Shown here in pieces: positions 45,626-54,352 of a DNA stretch of 64,000 nt. The DNA comes from Porifericola rhodea (GTDB lineage: Bacteria > Bacteroidota > Bacteroidia > Cytophagales > Cyclobacteriaceae): positions 3,798,501 through 3,862,500 of the forward strand of contig NZ_CP119421.1 of NCBI RefSeq assembly GCF_030506305.1, written 5' to 3'. Below the pieces are notes generated by a model that was given only the letters and a program-made list of their open reading frames with translations, made no database searches and had not been told where the DNA came from. Position 1 is the stretch's first letter; each line of letters begins with the position of its first letter. The position numbers were made by a program, and so were the translations under genes.

Positions 45626-47065
45626 ATGGATAGTAACATCGTATTCAATAAAACCAAAATTGTAGCTACTGTAGGACCAGCTTGTAATACTAAAGATAAG
45701 CTTATTGAGCTGGTAAAAGCAGGTGTGGATGTATTTCGTTTGAACTTCTCGCATGGCACCCACGATGGGCACAAAGAAGTTATCAAGTTTATCCGCGAAA
45801 TTAATAGCGAGCTCAGTACTAATGTTTGCATACTGCAAGATCTTCAGGGGCCTAAGATTCGTGTAAACAAAGTTGAAAATGACGAGGTAAAAATAGAAGC
45901 AGGACAAAACCTGATCATTACCTGTAAAGAAGATATTGTAGGTACTAGCGACAGGGTAAGCACTTCTTACGAAAATTTGGCCTCTGACGTAAGCATCGGA
46001 GATACCATTCTTATTGATGATGGTAAACTGGAACTAAAAGTTAACCAGGTACAGGGCAATGATGTGCATACCACCGTTATTTATGGAGGGCCGCTAAAAT
46101 CTAGAAAAGGAATAAACCTGCCCGATACTAATGTTTCCGCACCTTCTCTTACCGAGAAAGACAGAAAAGACTTAGAGTTTGGCCTGGAAAACGATGTAGA
46201 CTGGATTGCCCTATCTTTTGTAAGAAAGGCGGACGATATCTACAATTTGAAAGATCTTATACAGGAAAAAGGCAAGAAAATTAAAGTAATCTCTAAGATT
46301 GAGAAGCCTGAGGCTATTCGCAATATTGACGAGATTATTGCTGCTACTGACGGCCTGATGGTAGCTCGTGGCGACCTGGGAGTAGAGATTGCTATGGAAG
46401 ATGTGCCCATGGTACAGAAGATGTTGGTGAACAAGTGTAACCTTGCTTCTAAACCAGTAATCATTGCTACTCAAATGATGGAAAGCATGATTGAAAACCC
46501 TCGCCCTACTCGTGCAGAAACTAATGACGTAGCTAATGGCGTAATGGACGGCGCTGATGCCATCATGCTATCTGCCGAAACTGCTTCTGGTAAGTATCCG
46601 GTACAGGCGGTTAAGAGTATGGTAAAAACAATCATTGCTGTAGAGAGCCAGTCTGACCTTGTATATGACAAGCTTTCTCATATTGATACCAGCTCACCTA
46701 CTTTCTATAATGATCACCTTGTACTTACGGCATGTAAACTAAGCAAGCAGGTAAATGCTAAAGCAATTATAGGAATGACGAAGTCGGGTTATACAGGTTT
46801 TCGCCTATCAGGCCATCGTCCAAAAGCTGATATATTCATATTTACAGCTAACCGTGAATTGCTCAATGAGATTAACCTTTATTGGGGCTTGAGAGGATTT
46901 TATTATGATAAAATGAGCTCTACAGATGAGACTTTTGATGATCTTGAGCACTTGCTTAAAGAAAAAGGCCATCTTCATAAAGGTGATGTAGTTGTAAATA
47001 CTGCAAGCATGCCTCTACACTGGGAGGATAGAACCAATATGCTTAAAATACAAATTGTAAAATAA
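45626..47065 (+). CDS. pyk: Pyruvate kinase
   Basis: A 479-residue glycolytic enzyme that makes pyruvate and ATP from phosphoenolpyruvate and ADP. Visible motifs are the start NKTKIVATVGPACNT, the substrate and metal-binding LNFSHG, KGINLPD, the catalytic IEKPEA and MVARGDLGVE region, and the ATQMMESMIENPRPTRAETNDVANGVMDGADAIMLSAETA signature. The C-terminal domain (about 350-479) is present but shorter in allosteric features than some. It is coupled to the preceding IPExxVDY gene. Its 3' region ends in an inverted repeat without a T run. Confidence 0.97.
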   Translation: MDSNIVFNKTKIVATVGPACNTKDKLIELVKAGVDVFRLNFSHGTHDGHKEVIKFIREINSELSTNVCILQDLQGPKIRVNKVENDEVKIEAGQNLIITCKEDIVGTSDRVSTSYENLASDVSIGDTILIDDGKLELKVNQVQGNDVHTTVIYGGPLKSRKGINLPDTNVSAPSLTEKDRKDLEFGLENDVDWIALSFVRKADDIYNLKDLIQEKGKKIKVISKIEKPEAIRNIDEIIAATDGLMVARGDLGVEIAMEDVPMVQKMLVNKCNLASKPVIIATQMMESMIENPRPTRAETNDVANGVMDGADAIMLSAETASGKYPVQAVKSMVKTIIAVESQSDLVYDKLSHIDTSSPTFYNDHLVLTACKLSKQVNAKAIIGMTKSGYTGFRLSGHRPKADIFIFTANRELLNEINLYWGLRGFYYDKMSSTDETFDDLEHLLKEKGHLHKGDVVVNTASMPLHWEDRTNMLKIQIVK

Positions 47066-47085
47066 GCATTCAGGGTTTTGGGGGC

Positions 47086-47131
47086 TGGGTTTTAGAGTTA
47101 GGGATAAACCGTATCGTGTTACTAAAACCCA
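47086..47131. repeat. 10-base inverted repeat between pyk and pncB
   Basis: TGGGTTTTAG (47086-47095) and CTAAAACCCA (47122-47131) are perfect inverted copies with a 26-base spacer. No T run follows, so a regulatory or RNA-processing role fits as well as termination. Confidence 0.7.
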
Positions 47132-47161
47132 TTCTCTATTACCCAACTGCTAACATCCAAT

Positions 47162-48664
47162 ATGAAAATCACTCAGGAACTTTATAGCAGCTCCTTAGCA
47201 CTGTTTACTGATTTTTATCAGCTCACCATGGCTAATGGCTACTGGAAATCTGGTATCGCCGAAAAAGAAGCTGTCTTTAATCTTTTTTTTAGGAAAAACC
47301 CTTTTAGTGGCGGGTATACCATTAACTGTGGACTTGAGTATGTTATTGATTATATCAAGCACTTTAAGTTTACAGATGAAGATCTGGAGTACCTGGCTAC
47401 CGTAAATAGCAAAAATGGGAGCCCACTCTTTAGCGATGAGTTTCTAAAGTATCTGGGTGACCTTAAACTGGAAGTAGACGTTGATGCCATACCGGAGGGT
47501 AAAGCAGTTTTTCCTCACGAACCTATCATTAGAGTAAAAGGGCCTATTTTGCAGTGCCAGCTACTAGAGTCTCCATTACTCAATATTATCAACTACCAAA
47601 CACTTATCGCTACCAAAGCTGCGCGTATCTTTAATTCCGCAAAGGGTGATCCTGTGCTGGAGTTTGGTCTGCGCAGAGCACACGGTATTGATGGTGCTCT
47701 GGCTGCAAGTCGTGCTTCTTATATTGGGGGCTGTTCTTCTACCTCCAATGTATTAGCGGGCAAGCTCTTTGGTATACCGGTTAGCGGAACGCATGCTCAT
47801 AGCTGGGTAATGGCATACGATGACGAGTTAACGGCTTTTAAAGCCTATGCTGATGCTATGCCTGATAATTGTGTGCTACTGGTAGACACCTATAATACTA
47901 TTGAAGGGGTAAAACATGCTATTAAAGTAGGGGAGATACTTAAAGAAAAAGGCAAGAAGCTATCTGGGGTAAGGATTGATTCAGGTGACCTTGCTTACTT
48001 TAGTATACAGGCCAGAAAGATGCTGGACGAAGCCGGGTTTAATGATACCTATATAGTAGCCAGCAACGACCTGGACGAAAATATTATCGGAAGTTTGCGT
48101 ACGCAGGATGCTAAAATTGGAGTTTGGGGCATAGGCACTAAACTAGTAACAGCTTACGATCAGCCAGCTTTAGGCGCGGTTTACAAACTTTCTGCTATCA
48201 AGAATGACAAAGATGAGTGGGATTATAAAGTGAAACTCTCTGAGCAGGCAATAAAGGTAAATAACCCTGGTATACAGCAGGTAAGACGATTCTACAGCAA
48301 TAAGGAAGATGGTCAAAAAACACCTATGGCCGATATGCTGTACGATGTGAAGACTCAACTGGGTAAAAAACTCAAGATTATTGACCCTATGGATCTAACA
48401 CGTCGGAAAATTATTAAAACGGATGGCCTGGCGTATGAAGAACTGCTAAAACCAATTTTTAAAAATGGTAAGCTGGTATATGAATCACCCGATATACATA
48501 ATATCCGCCAGACTACAATTGATAGTTTGAATGAACTGCCTTCAGGTGTGCGCCGTCTGGTGAATCCGCACAGTTATCCAGTAGGACTAGAAGAGAAGCT
48601 ATACACTTTAAAGACAGATCTGATTTTGCAACTCAGAAATCTTAATGACGAGGAAAACGAGTAA
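47162..48664 (+). CDS. pncB: Nicotinate phosphoribosyltransferase
   Basis: A 500-residue enzyme that starts NAD+ salvage by coupling nicotinate and PRPP into nicotinate mononucleotide, with ATP use. Recognisable features are the N-terminal SLALFTDFYQLTMANGYW, DPVLEFGLRRAHGIDGALAASRASYIGGCSSTSNVLAGKLFGIPVSGTHAHSWVMAY (containing the phosphorylatable His region) and the VRIDSGDLAYFS segment. The length is that of the long bacterial type. It has 96 bases of upstream DNA after pyk with an inverted repeat; with nadE on the other strand it supports active NAD recycling. Confidence 0.94.
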   Translation: MKITQELYSSSLALFTDFYQLTMANGYWKSGIAEKEAVFNLFFRKNPFSGGYTINCGLEYVIDYIKHFKFTDEDLEYLATVNSKNGSPLFSDEFLKYLGDLKLEVDVDAIPEGKAVFPHEPIIRVKGPILQCQLLESPLLNIINYQTLIATKAARIFNSAKGDPVLEFGLRRAHGIDGALAASRASYIGGCSSTSNVLAGKLFGIPVSGTHAHSWVMAYDDELTAFKAYADAMPDNCVLLVDTYNTIEGVKHAIKVGEILKEKGKKLSGVRIDSGDLAYFSIQARKMLDEAGFNDTYIVASNDLDENIIGSLRTQDAKIGVWGIGTKLVTAYDQPALGAVYKLSAIKNDKDEWDYKVKLSEQAIKVNNPGIQQVRRFYSNKEDGQKTPMADMLYDVKTQLGKKLKIIDPMDLTRRKIIKTDGLAYEELLKPIFKNGKLVYESPDIHNIRQTTIDSLNELPSGVRRLVNPHSYPVGLEEKLYTLKTDLILQLRNLNDEENE

Positions 48665-48834
48665 TCGTCTTATTCACTTTAGCAGTAAAAAGTTATACTT
48701 TATCTACAATGTGTGGGCTAAGCTGTAGAACATGTCCACACTTTTATAATCAAGAATAGCGTATAAAGCTATTTTTGGCATTTGGCACATATTTTTTATA
48801 AAGTTTGGTGTTTAACATCAAACTTTTTTTGTCT

Positions 48835-49722
48835 ATGAAAGCCCAATTAAAAAATCTAGCCGTCCTCGCCACCCTTAGTATTGCTCTGTTTTCTTGTGAG
48901 AATAAAGAAATGAAAGAGAAAATATCTCAGTTATCTCAGGAGAACTATCAATTAGAGCAAAAATTTGCCGCAAAAGATTCTTCACTATCTTCATTTATTG
49001 AATCGTTCGCGCAGATAGAAAGCAACCTACGTGAAATTCGTGAGCGTGAAATGAATATACAACTTACCCGAGAGAAGAGTTTATCTACAGAAGATTTAAA
49101 ACGCAAAATTCAGGAAGATGTAGAAGAGATCAACCGATTATTAATAGAAAACAGAGAAAAGATAGGTTCGCTAAGTGCTCAATTAAAATACGCAGGACGT
49201 AAAAATGCTAAGTTAAATGCTTCTATGGAAGAGCTTAAAACTAATCTTAGCGCGAAGATTGAAAGTAAAGAGGCCGAAATTTCTACTCTAAGCATAGAGC
49301 TTAAGGATATGAAAATTCAGGTTGATGAACTGAATTCTAATCTGGCTAGTCTTTCTGAAGCAAACAAGCAGCAGGAAGAGACCATAAACGCTAAAGTAGA
49401 TGAATTACATACTGCTTATTATGTAGCAGGAACCTATAAAGAGCTTAAAGAAGACCAGGTAATTAGTAAAGAAGGAGGTTTTCTGGGGCTAGGTAGGACA
49501 GAAGTACTCAAAGATGATTTTAACAAACAACGTTTTAATCAAATAGATATCAGAGAGATGCTTTCTATTCCAGTAGAAGCAGAAGAGGTAGAATTGGTAA
49601 CTGTACATCCTACAGAGTCTTATCGCTTGGAAAAAAATGCGGAAGAAAAACTGAATTTAGTGGTTTCCGACCCTGAAAAGTTCTGGGAATCCTCAAAATA
49701 CTTGGTAATGGTAGTTAAGTAA
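48835..49722 (+). CDS. Coiled-coil lipoprotein, unknown role
   Basis: A 295-residue lipoprotein when started at the ATG at 48835. A signal peptide ends in the lipobox LFSC (Cys about residue 20), after which the mature chain is almost entirely heptad-patterned helix (about residues 30-190, rich in Glu, Lys, Leu, Ser and Asn), a predicted long coiled coil. A globular C-terminus (about 200-295: YYVAGTYKELKEDQVISKEGGFLGLGRTEVLKDDFNKQRFNQIDIREMLSIPVEAEEVELVT) follows. I do not recognise the family. It stands alone between pncB and a small gene and is closed by a terminator. A structural or scaffolding role at the envelope is possible but inferred only from shape. Confidence 0.75.
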   Translation: MKAQLKNLAVLATLSIALFSCENKEMKEKISQLSQENYQLEQKFAAKDSSLSSFIESFAQIESNLREIREREMNIQLTREKSLSTEDLKRKIQEDVEEINRLLIENREKIGSLSAQLKYAGRKNAKLNASMEELKTNLSAKIESKEAEISTLSIELKDMKIQVDELNSNLASLSEANKQQEETINAKVDELHTAYYVAGTYKELKEDQVISKEGGFLGLGRTEVLKDDFNKQRFNQIDIREMLSIPVEAEEVELVTVHPTESYRLEKNAEEKLNLVVSDPEKFWESSKYLVMVVK

Positions 49723-49739
49723 AGAATAACCAGCTGATT

Positions 49740-49780
49740 AAGTCGTCCTACACAGTGGGGCGGCTTTCTTTAATTTTTTT
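49740..49780 (+). terminator. Intrinsic terminator after the coiled-coil lipoprotein gene
   Basis: AAGTCGTCC (49740-49748) pairs with GGGCGGCTT (49758-49766), nine pairs with two G-U, followed by TCTTTAATTTTTTT. Confidence 0.8.
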
Positions 49781-49804
49781 ATGTATCACTAATTTTTTTG
49801 ACTG

Positions 49805-49996
49805 ATGAAGACGATTCTGATAACACCCAAAAATGTAGCAGAGCTCAACCTGATTATGGAAATTGTGGAGAGCATGAAGTTGAATAGCTGTACGCTTTCT
49901 CTGGACGAGAAAGAAGATATATTAACAGCACTAATGATGAGAGAAGCAGAGAAGAAAGAAAGTATGATGATAGCGGAAAAGCTACACATTACATAA
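49805..49996 (+). CDS. Small antitoxin-like protein
   Basis: A 63-residue soluble, highly charged protein: a short strand MKTILITPKNVAELNLIMEIVESMKL followed by helix with LDEKEDILTALMMREAEKK. The arrangement (MKTxxVxPKNxxELxxIxxxLExLxI, then EEKEDxxLxxxMxEA) is that of small Bacteroidota proteins usually found next to RelE/ParE-type or PIN toxins as antitoxins. No toxin gene lies beside it here: the neighbours are a lipoprotein and a VWA gene. It has its own strong terminator immediately downstream, supporting a real transcript. It could be an orphan antitoxin remnant or an unrelated regulator. Confidence 0.6.
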   Translation: MKTILITPKNVAELNLIMEIVESMKLNSCTLSLDEKEDILTALMMREAEKKESMMIAEKLHIT

Positions 49997-50022
49997 ACAC
50001 ATATTCTTTAAATAATATGAGT

Positions 50023-50048
50023 AAAGCCGGTTGATGCCGGCTTTTTTT
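50023..50048 (+). terminator. Intrinsic terminator after the antitoxin-like gene
   Basis: AAAGCCGG (50023-50030) pairs perfectly with CCGGCTTT (50037-50044), and a T run continues to 50048. It overlaps the stop codon of the convergent VWA gene, so it may terminate both transcripts. Confidence 0.92.
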
Positions 50049-51432
50049 ATAATCCAAAAAACTTTACGCTTACAGTGGAGCCAGTAGCAATTGTAAACTC
50101 TTTGACTTCGGTGTACTTGCTACCAAAAGATCGTTCTGCTCGAAACACCATCTTATATTTTCCTGGCTGTAGGGCAAGTGTAAAGCGGGTTTTATCTTTC
50201 TCCAGATCGTATATCCATTCCTGAAAACCATTGTCGTGCACTTTGTATATGCTTCCGTAGCCTTGAGTTACAATGTTAGCATTAAGTACACCTGGCCCAG
50301 GAATTGCCAGTCGGGTAGTTTCACCCTGCTGTATTTTTACATCTTTAAGATAGGTCTTGGGTAGCGTAAGAACTTCTACATCATAGGTGCCCATCAGATA
50401 CTTTTCTGCAGTAGAAACCTCCTGTACATTCAAAATTTCCTGCTTATTGTTCTGGCGTATCAGGGCTCTTACGCCTCCAGCATATTCGGTATGCCCTTTT
50501 TGACTTAACAACAAATTACCCTGAGGAGCCTGTATAGGCAGTACATTATGCTTGCCTCCTTCAAAAACTATATTTCTTTTTACTACCGGCGGAATAGTAT
50601 TGACCACTACATCATAAGATAACACCGCATCCAAAACGACGGAGTCTGGACGCCCCTGGGCATCTCTGAAGTGTACAAAGTCATAAATGGGCGACTTTGT
50701 AAAGTTGTTATAAAAAGTAACATTAACATTAGTCTCGCTGGGCCTTTTCTGATGGTCTAATAGCTCTACGCTTACAGTAGTTGTCTCCAGCGACTGCTTT
50801 AGTACTTTATTAAGTACCTGACGGAAATCATTGACATTGCGGGCATCATAATACTGACCCACACAGGCAAATTCATCACGGTAATCTTTATCCATGCCCA
50901 GGCCAATGACGAAGGGTTTTAGAAAGATGTTTTTCTCCTGCAAAGCTAAAGATACCGCGCAAGGGTCCCCCCCGCAGGATTCTATTCCATCTGTAATGAT
51001 AATGACTACATTTCTATATTCCGGGTCATTGGTAAAATCGTTAGCAGCCTGCTCCAGAGAGTAAGCTATTGGAGTAACACCAGAGGGCTGGATCTGCCTT
51101 AGTTTGGCCATAAGGCGGTCATGATTATTAGGTGCAAATGGCACTTCCAGCTTACTATCCTGGCAGTTTTTGTAGCGCAAATTGTATTGGTGCCCGTATA
51201 CCCTAAGAGCTAGTTCTAGCTGTTTATCTACTTTAAGAGAGTCCACCAACTCTGCCAGCATATTCTTAGCTACGTCCATGCGAACACTATTGCCCCAATT
51301 GGCATACATACTGCCAGAGGCATCCAGTAAAAAAAGCATGCGTGTCTTTTCTGGAGGTCTTTGTATCTGAACCTGGCCCTGGCTGCTAAGTACAGTTAAA
51401 ACTAATGCTAATAGTAGATAAAATCTTTTCAC
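50047..51432 (-). CDS. Secreted von Willebrand factor A domain protein
   Basis: A 461-residue exported protein. A signal peptide (residues 1-20, ending SSQGQ) precedes a VWA domain (about 30-215) with the metal-ion-dependent adhesion motif DASGSM (Asp37, Ser39, Ser41), the Thr in VTPIAYSLEQ and the Asp of IIITDGIESCGG. Two Cys flank the last motif and may form a disulfide. The C-terminal half (about 230-461) is beta-rich, with several Ig-like or carboxypeptidase-regulatory-like strands. VWA proteins bind metal-dependent partners and take part in adhesion or envelope complexes. It is transcribed leftward, 73 bases after bcp on the same strand. Confidence 0.9.
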   Translation of the reverse strand: MKRFYLLLALVLTVLSSQGQVQIQRPPEKTRMLFLLDASGSMYANWGNSVRMDVAKNMLAELVDSLKVDKQLELALRVYGHQYNLRYKNCQDSKLEVPFAPNNHDRLMAKLRQIQPSGVTPIAYSLEQAANDFTNDPEYRNVVIIITDGIESCGGDPCAVSLALQEKNIFLKPFVIGLGMDKDYRDEFACVGQYYDARNVNDFRQVLNKVLKQSLETTTVSVELLDHQKRPSETNVNVTFYNNFTKSPIYDFVHFRDAQGRPDSVVLDAVLSYDVVVNTIPPVVKRNIVFEGGKHNVLPIQAPQGNLLLSQKGHTEYAGGVRALIRQNNKQEILNVQEVSTAEKYLMGTYDVEVLTLPKTYLKDVKIQQGETTRLAIPGPGVLNANIVTQGYGSIYKVHDNGFQEWIYDLEKDKTRFTLALQPGKYKMVFRAERSFGSKYTEVKEFTIATGSTVSVKFFGL

Positions 51433-51505
51433 ATCTAAAGGGTTAATCTAATTCAGCAAGCATAAAACATGCTATAGCTAAAAATAACGGACACCAAATA
51501 CATCT

Positions 51506-51955
51506 TTATTTTAGTATCTGAGCAGTATGCTCTTTCGTTTTTACCTTCTCTATGATATCTTCAATTTTACCGTCTTCATTTATAATAAAGGTGGTACGGG
51601 CTGTGCCCATATACTTTCTTCCGTACATAGATTTTTCTTTCCATACACCATAAGCCTGGTTGATCTGTGTATCTTCGTCGGCAATAAGTGTAAAAGGGAG
51701 TTCCTGCTTTTCTGCAAATTTCTGATGAGATTTTACACCATCTTTGCTAACTCCAATCACTTCGTAACCTTTATCCTGTAGCTCAGTATAATTGTCTCTG
51801 AGGTTACAGGCCTGTGCAGTACAACCAGAAGTATTATCTTTAGGATAAAAATACAAAACTACTTTTTTGCCCCTGAAGTCAGAAAGCTTTACAGTTTCGT
51901 CATTTTGATTTTTTGCTTCAAAATCAGGAGCCTGATCGCCTATTTGTAATGACAT
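51506..51955 (-). CDS. bcp: Thioredoxin-dependent thiol peroxidase (Bcp/PrxQ)
   Basis: A 149-residue atypical two-Cys peroxiredoxin that reduces hydrogen peroxide and organic hydroperoxides using thioredoxin. The peroxidatic Cys45 and resolving Cys50 are five residues apart (DNTSGCTAQACNLRD), the hallmark of the Bcp/PrxQ group. Normal length and no signal peptide. Thioredoxin is encoded at 53.8 kb, on the other strand. The first gene of a possible pair with the VWA gene downstream, although the two functions are unrelated. Confidence 0.95.
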   Translation of the reverse strand: MSLQIGDQAPDFEAKNQNDETVKLSDFRGKKVVLYFYPKDNTSGCTAQACNLRDNYTELQDKGYEVIGVSKDGVKSHQKFAEKQELPFTLIADEDTQINQAYGVWKEKSMYGRKYMGTARTTFIINEDGKIEDIIEKVKTKEHTAQILK

Positions 51956-52140
51956 TTCGTTATTGGGTTATAATTAAAAATTAGAGTTTGCAATTTATAA
52001 AGAATAGCTAAAAGAACAGGGGCAGGACGGATTGAAACATAGGTTTGTCACAGATTGTTTTTTTTACAAATTTTGAAGATATAAATCTTATACGCTTTTC
52101 ATCTGTTGAAGAGCTTAGACCATTCATTAAAATAAAATTC

Positions 52141-52773
52141 ATGGATAATCCGGTAATTATATTTGGAGCAGGAGGTTTGGGTAAAGCCGCCCTTGAAATT
52201 TTTCAGCAAAACGAAGTTGTTATTTACTGCTTTCTGGATGATGACGATCGCAAACATGGACAGGAAATAGGAGAGGTCAGTATTATGGGAAACACTGATG
52301 ATCATGGCTATACTAAGTTTATTGGTAAAAAGTGTGATGCATTTGTAGCCCTTGAAGAAAGAGAGCTTCGCAAAGGAGTATTTAAAATGCTCAACGAACG
52401 CAGAAAAGTGATGCCTGTAAATGCAGTACACCCAAAGGCTAGCATTTCTGGAAACGCATATATTTCTTACGGTCTGTTTGCCAATGCCGGGGTAACTGTG
52501 GGGAGCTTTGCCAAAGTAGGTATTGGCTGTATGCTACATAGCAATGTTACTATTGATTTTGAGGCTGAATTGGGCAATCATGTAGAAGTAGGAGCAGGTA
52601 GTATCATCCACTCAGGTGCTAAAATAGCTGATGATGTTTTTATTGGGGCAGGCGCCACCATCGCCGGGCCTTTAGAAGTAGGCAAAGGGGCTCGTATCGG
52701 GGCTGGCTCTGTAGTGGTAGAAAATGTAAAAGCTGGCGCAACTGTGTTTGGCAATCCAGCAAAAGAAATATAG
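52141..52773 (+). CDS. Hexapeptide-repeat acyltransferase (NeuD/PglD-like)
   Basis: A 210-residue sugar acyltransferase when started at the ATG at 52141; the open frame reaches a TTG at 52045, but the stretch before the ATG is AT-rich and not protein-like. Residues 1-75 form a PglD_N-type Rossmann-like domain (NPVIIFGAGGLGKAALEIFQ). Residues about 95-205 are a left-handed beta-helix of hexapeptide repeats (VHPKASISGNAYISYGLFANAGVTVG, and later IGAGATIAGPLEVGKGARIGAGSVVV). Such enzymes acetylate UDP-sugar intermediates, for example in surface glycan or sialic-acid-like synthesis. It is coupled (3-base gap) to a nucleoside phosphorylase gene. Confidence 0.88.
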   Translation: MDNPVIIFGAGGLGKAALEIFQQNEVVIYCFLDDDDRKHGQEIGEVSIMGNTDDHGYTKFIGKKCDAFVALEERELRKGVFKMLNERRKVMPVNAVHPKASISGNAYISYGLFANAGVTVGSFAKVGIGCMLHSNVTIDFEAELGNHVEVGAGSIIHSGAKIADDVFIGAGATIAGPLEVGKGARIGAGSVVVENVKAGATVFGNPAKEI

Positions 52774-52776
52774 GTT

Positions 52777-53649
52777 TTGAAAGAGCAAACTCCTTCTTCC
52801 GAGATCATCCTTAATCCTGACGGAAGCATCTATCATTTAGGGCTCAGGCCCGAGCATCTGCCCGATATCATCCTTACTGTAGGTGACCCGGAACGAGTGC
52901 CACAGGTGAGTCAATACTTTGATGGGCTAAAGCTAAAAGTTAACAGACGCGAATTTGTAAGCCATATTGGTACCCTGGCTGGTAAACCGATCATGGTCAT
53001 TAGCAGTGGTATGGGTACAGATAATGTAGAAATATTGCTTACTGAGCTGGATATTTTAGCCAACTACAATTTGAAGAGCTTGCAACCTAAGCCCTTGCTG
53101 CGTACCCTTAATATTATCAGGTTGGGTACTTCTGGTACTTTACACGAAGACATTCCTTTGGATAGCTTGTTAGTAAGCAGATATGCTTTTGGTATAGATA
53201 CGCTTATGCAGTTTTACGATTACCCACGCCCGGATGATTGGCTTATCTATGGAAAAGCACTGGGCGAACACCTTGCATTGTCTTTTGAGCCTTATTGCGC
53301 AGAAGCAGCGCCTACTCTGTTAGAGCCTTTTGTCAATGAGATGCTCGTTGGCCATACACTTACCTGCCCAGGCTTTTATGCCCCCCAGGGGCGTAGTCTC
53401 CGTTTACCTATTCGTCCGCCTCATTTGCATGAGCGATTGCGAGACTTTAGTTTTAATGGAAAAAGAATCACCAATTTTGAGATGGAAACTGCGGGTTACT
53501 ATGCATTAGGTCATGCTCTTGGTCATAACATGTTGAGTACTAATGCAATAGTGGCTAATAGGGCTACGCAAAAATTTTCTGTGCAGGCATCTAAAACCAT
53601 AGACCGATTGATACGTACAGTATTGAGTAAAATCTCTGGTTTGGATTAA
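52777..53649 (+). CDS. Nucleoside phosphorylase (uridine-phosphorylase-like)
   Basis: A 290-residue enzyme of the PNP/UDP family, starting at a TTG 3 bases after the preceding stop, so it is probably co-translated. Family features are the phosphate-binding start ILTVGDPERV, SSGMGTDNVEILLTELDIL, GTSGTLHEDIPLDSLLVSRYAFGIDTL and the ribose-binding NFEMETAGYYALG. Cleaves nucleosides with phosphate to the free base and ribose 1-phosphate. Substrate class not fixed: uridine or purine nucleosides are both possible, but the overall sequence resembles uridine phosphorylase. It fits the purine and pyrimidine salvage theme of the window. Confidence 0.88.
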   Translation: MKEQTPSSEIILNPDGSIYHLGLRPEHLPDIILTVGDPERVPQVSQYFDGLKLKVNRREFVSHIGTLAGKPIMVISSGMGTDNVEILLTELDILANYNLKSLQPKPLLRTLNIIRLGTSGTLHEDIPLDSLLVSRYAFGIDTLMQFYDYPRPDDWLIYGKALGEHLALSFEPYCAEAAPTLLEPFVNEMLVGHTLTCPGFYAPQGRSLRLPIRPPHLHERLRDFSFNGKRITNFEMETAGYYALGHALGHNMLSTNAIVANRATQKFSVQASKTIDRLIRTVLSKISGLD

Positions 53650-53763
53650 ATAGGCTTAGCTTCTAATTTTGCAATTTGTCGGCTAGCTTACATATCCAAA
53701 TGGAGCTTTCATCGTAAAAATAATATACACAAATAATTTAGAAACATTTTAATAATAATTGAT

Positions 53764-54090
53764 ATGAGCAAACCTGTTGAAATTACCGATTCTAACTTTG
53801 ACGAAATCATCCAATCCGGAGATAAGCCAGTACTTGTTGACTTCTGGGCAGAGTGGTGCGGACCTTGTAAAATGATTGCTCCGGTAGTTAGCGAATTGGC
53901 TGAAGACTATGATGGCAAAGCAGTGATCGGTAAAGTTGATGTTGATGCTAACCCAAGTGTATCTGCAAAGTATGGTATCCGTAGTATCCCAACTTTGTTG
54001 GTATTTAAAAATGGAGAGATTGTAGATAAGCAAGTAGGAGCGGTAAATAAAGGTGTACTAGCACAAAAGCTTGATGCTCAGCTTGCCTAA
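53764..54090 (+). CDS. trxA: Thioredoxin
   Basis: A 108-residue thioredoxin with the redox site WCGPC (Cys32 and Cys35) and cis-Pro in SIPTLLVF. It reduces protein disulfides and is the usual electron donor of CysH-type sulfonucleotide reductases and of Bcp, both encoded in this window. The sulfite reductase operon with its attenuator begins immediately downstream, with its own promoter 27 bases after the trxA stop. No terminator is visible between the two, so some read-through into the leader is possible. Confidence 0.96.
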   Translation: MSKPVEITDSNFDEIIQSGDKPVLVDFWAEWCGPCKMIAPVVSELAEDYDGKAVIGKVDVDANPSVSAKYGIRSIPTLLVFKNGEIVDKQVGAVNKGVLAQKLDAQLA

Positions 54091-54116
54091 TTCTATTTAG
54101 ATTTTCTGTATAGTAA

Positions 54117-54147
54117 TTTGATTGTTAAAAATTCTGTTGTAATATTG
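54117..54147 (+). promoter_or_regulatory. Promoter of the sulfite reductase operon (Bacteroidota type)
   Basis: TTTG (54117-54120) is followed after 19 bases by TAATATTG (54140-54147), one mismatch from TAnnTTTG. Transcription would begin near 54154, about 25 bases before the leader ORF. Confidence 0.65.
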
Positions 54148-54179
54148 AATTACAAGCAAAGAATTTATACTTTTATTGT

Positions 54180-54320
54180 ATGATTAGTAGTCTTTCCAAA
54201 ACAAACAGTAAACTAGTGGCAGCACAGCGTCGTGCATGCTGGTTCTGGTGTTGTATGTTGTCTTTCAACATGGAAGGCTCACTGTATACATATCACTTTA
54301 CTGATAAAGAAAAACCGTAG
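54180..54320 (+). CDS. Cys-rich leader peptide of the sulfite reductase operon
   Basis: A 46-codon ORF between the promoter and the attenuator. Cysteine codons stand at 20, 24 and 25 within AQRRACWFWCCML, a dense run of otherwise rare residues (three Cys and two Trp in six positions from 20 to 25). The same peptide has no signal sequence or known domain. Its position, one stop before a terminator and before cysteine-synthesis genes, is the arrangement of leader peptides that sense an amino acid through ribosome stalling. Cys-rich upstream ORFs that control cysteine genes are known from mycobacteria; I know of no description from Bacteroidota. A real peptide product is not shown. Confidence 0.7.
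   Translation: MISSLSKTNSKLVAAQRRACWFWCCMLSFNMEGSLYTYHFTDKEKP
54262..54278 (+). promoter_or_regulatory. Candidate antiterminator segment and shielding hairpin
   Basis: GGAAGGC (54272-54278) is perfectly complementary to GCCTTCC (54353-54359), the 5' arm of the downstream terminator. In the same RNA, CTTTC (54262-54266) can pair with GAAGG (54273-54277) and hide this segment. A ribosome stalled at Cys codons 24-25 would cover 54262-54266 and release it. Confidence 0.6.
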
Positions 54321-54352
54321 ATTTTATCTATTGGTTATAAGATAGTATAGAG

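Noticed and set aside
52045-52140. N-terminal extension of the acyltransferase from a TTG
   Set aside because: The upstream 32 codons do not resemble the family, whereas the ATG at 52141 starts exactly at the PglD_N-type domain.
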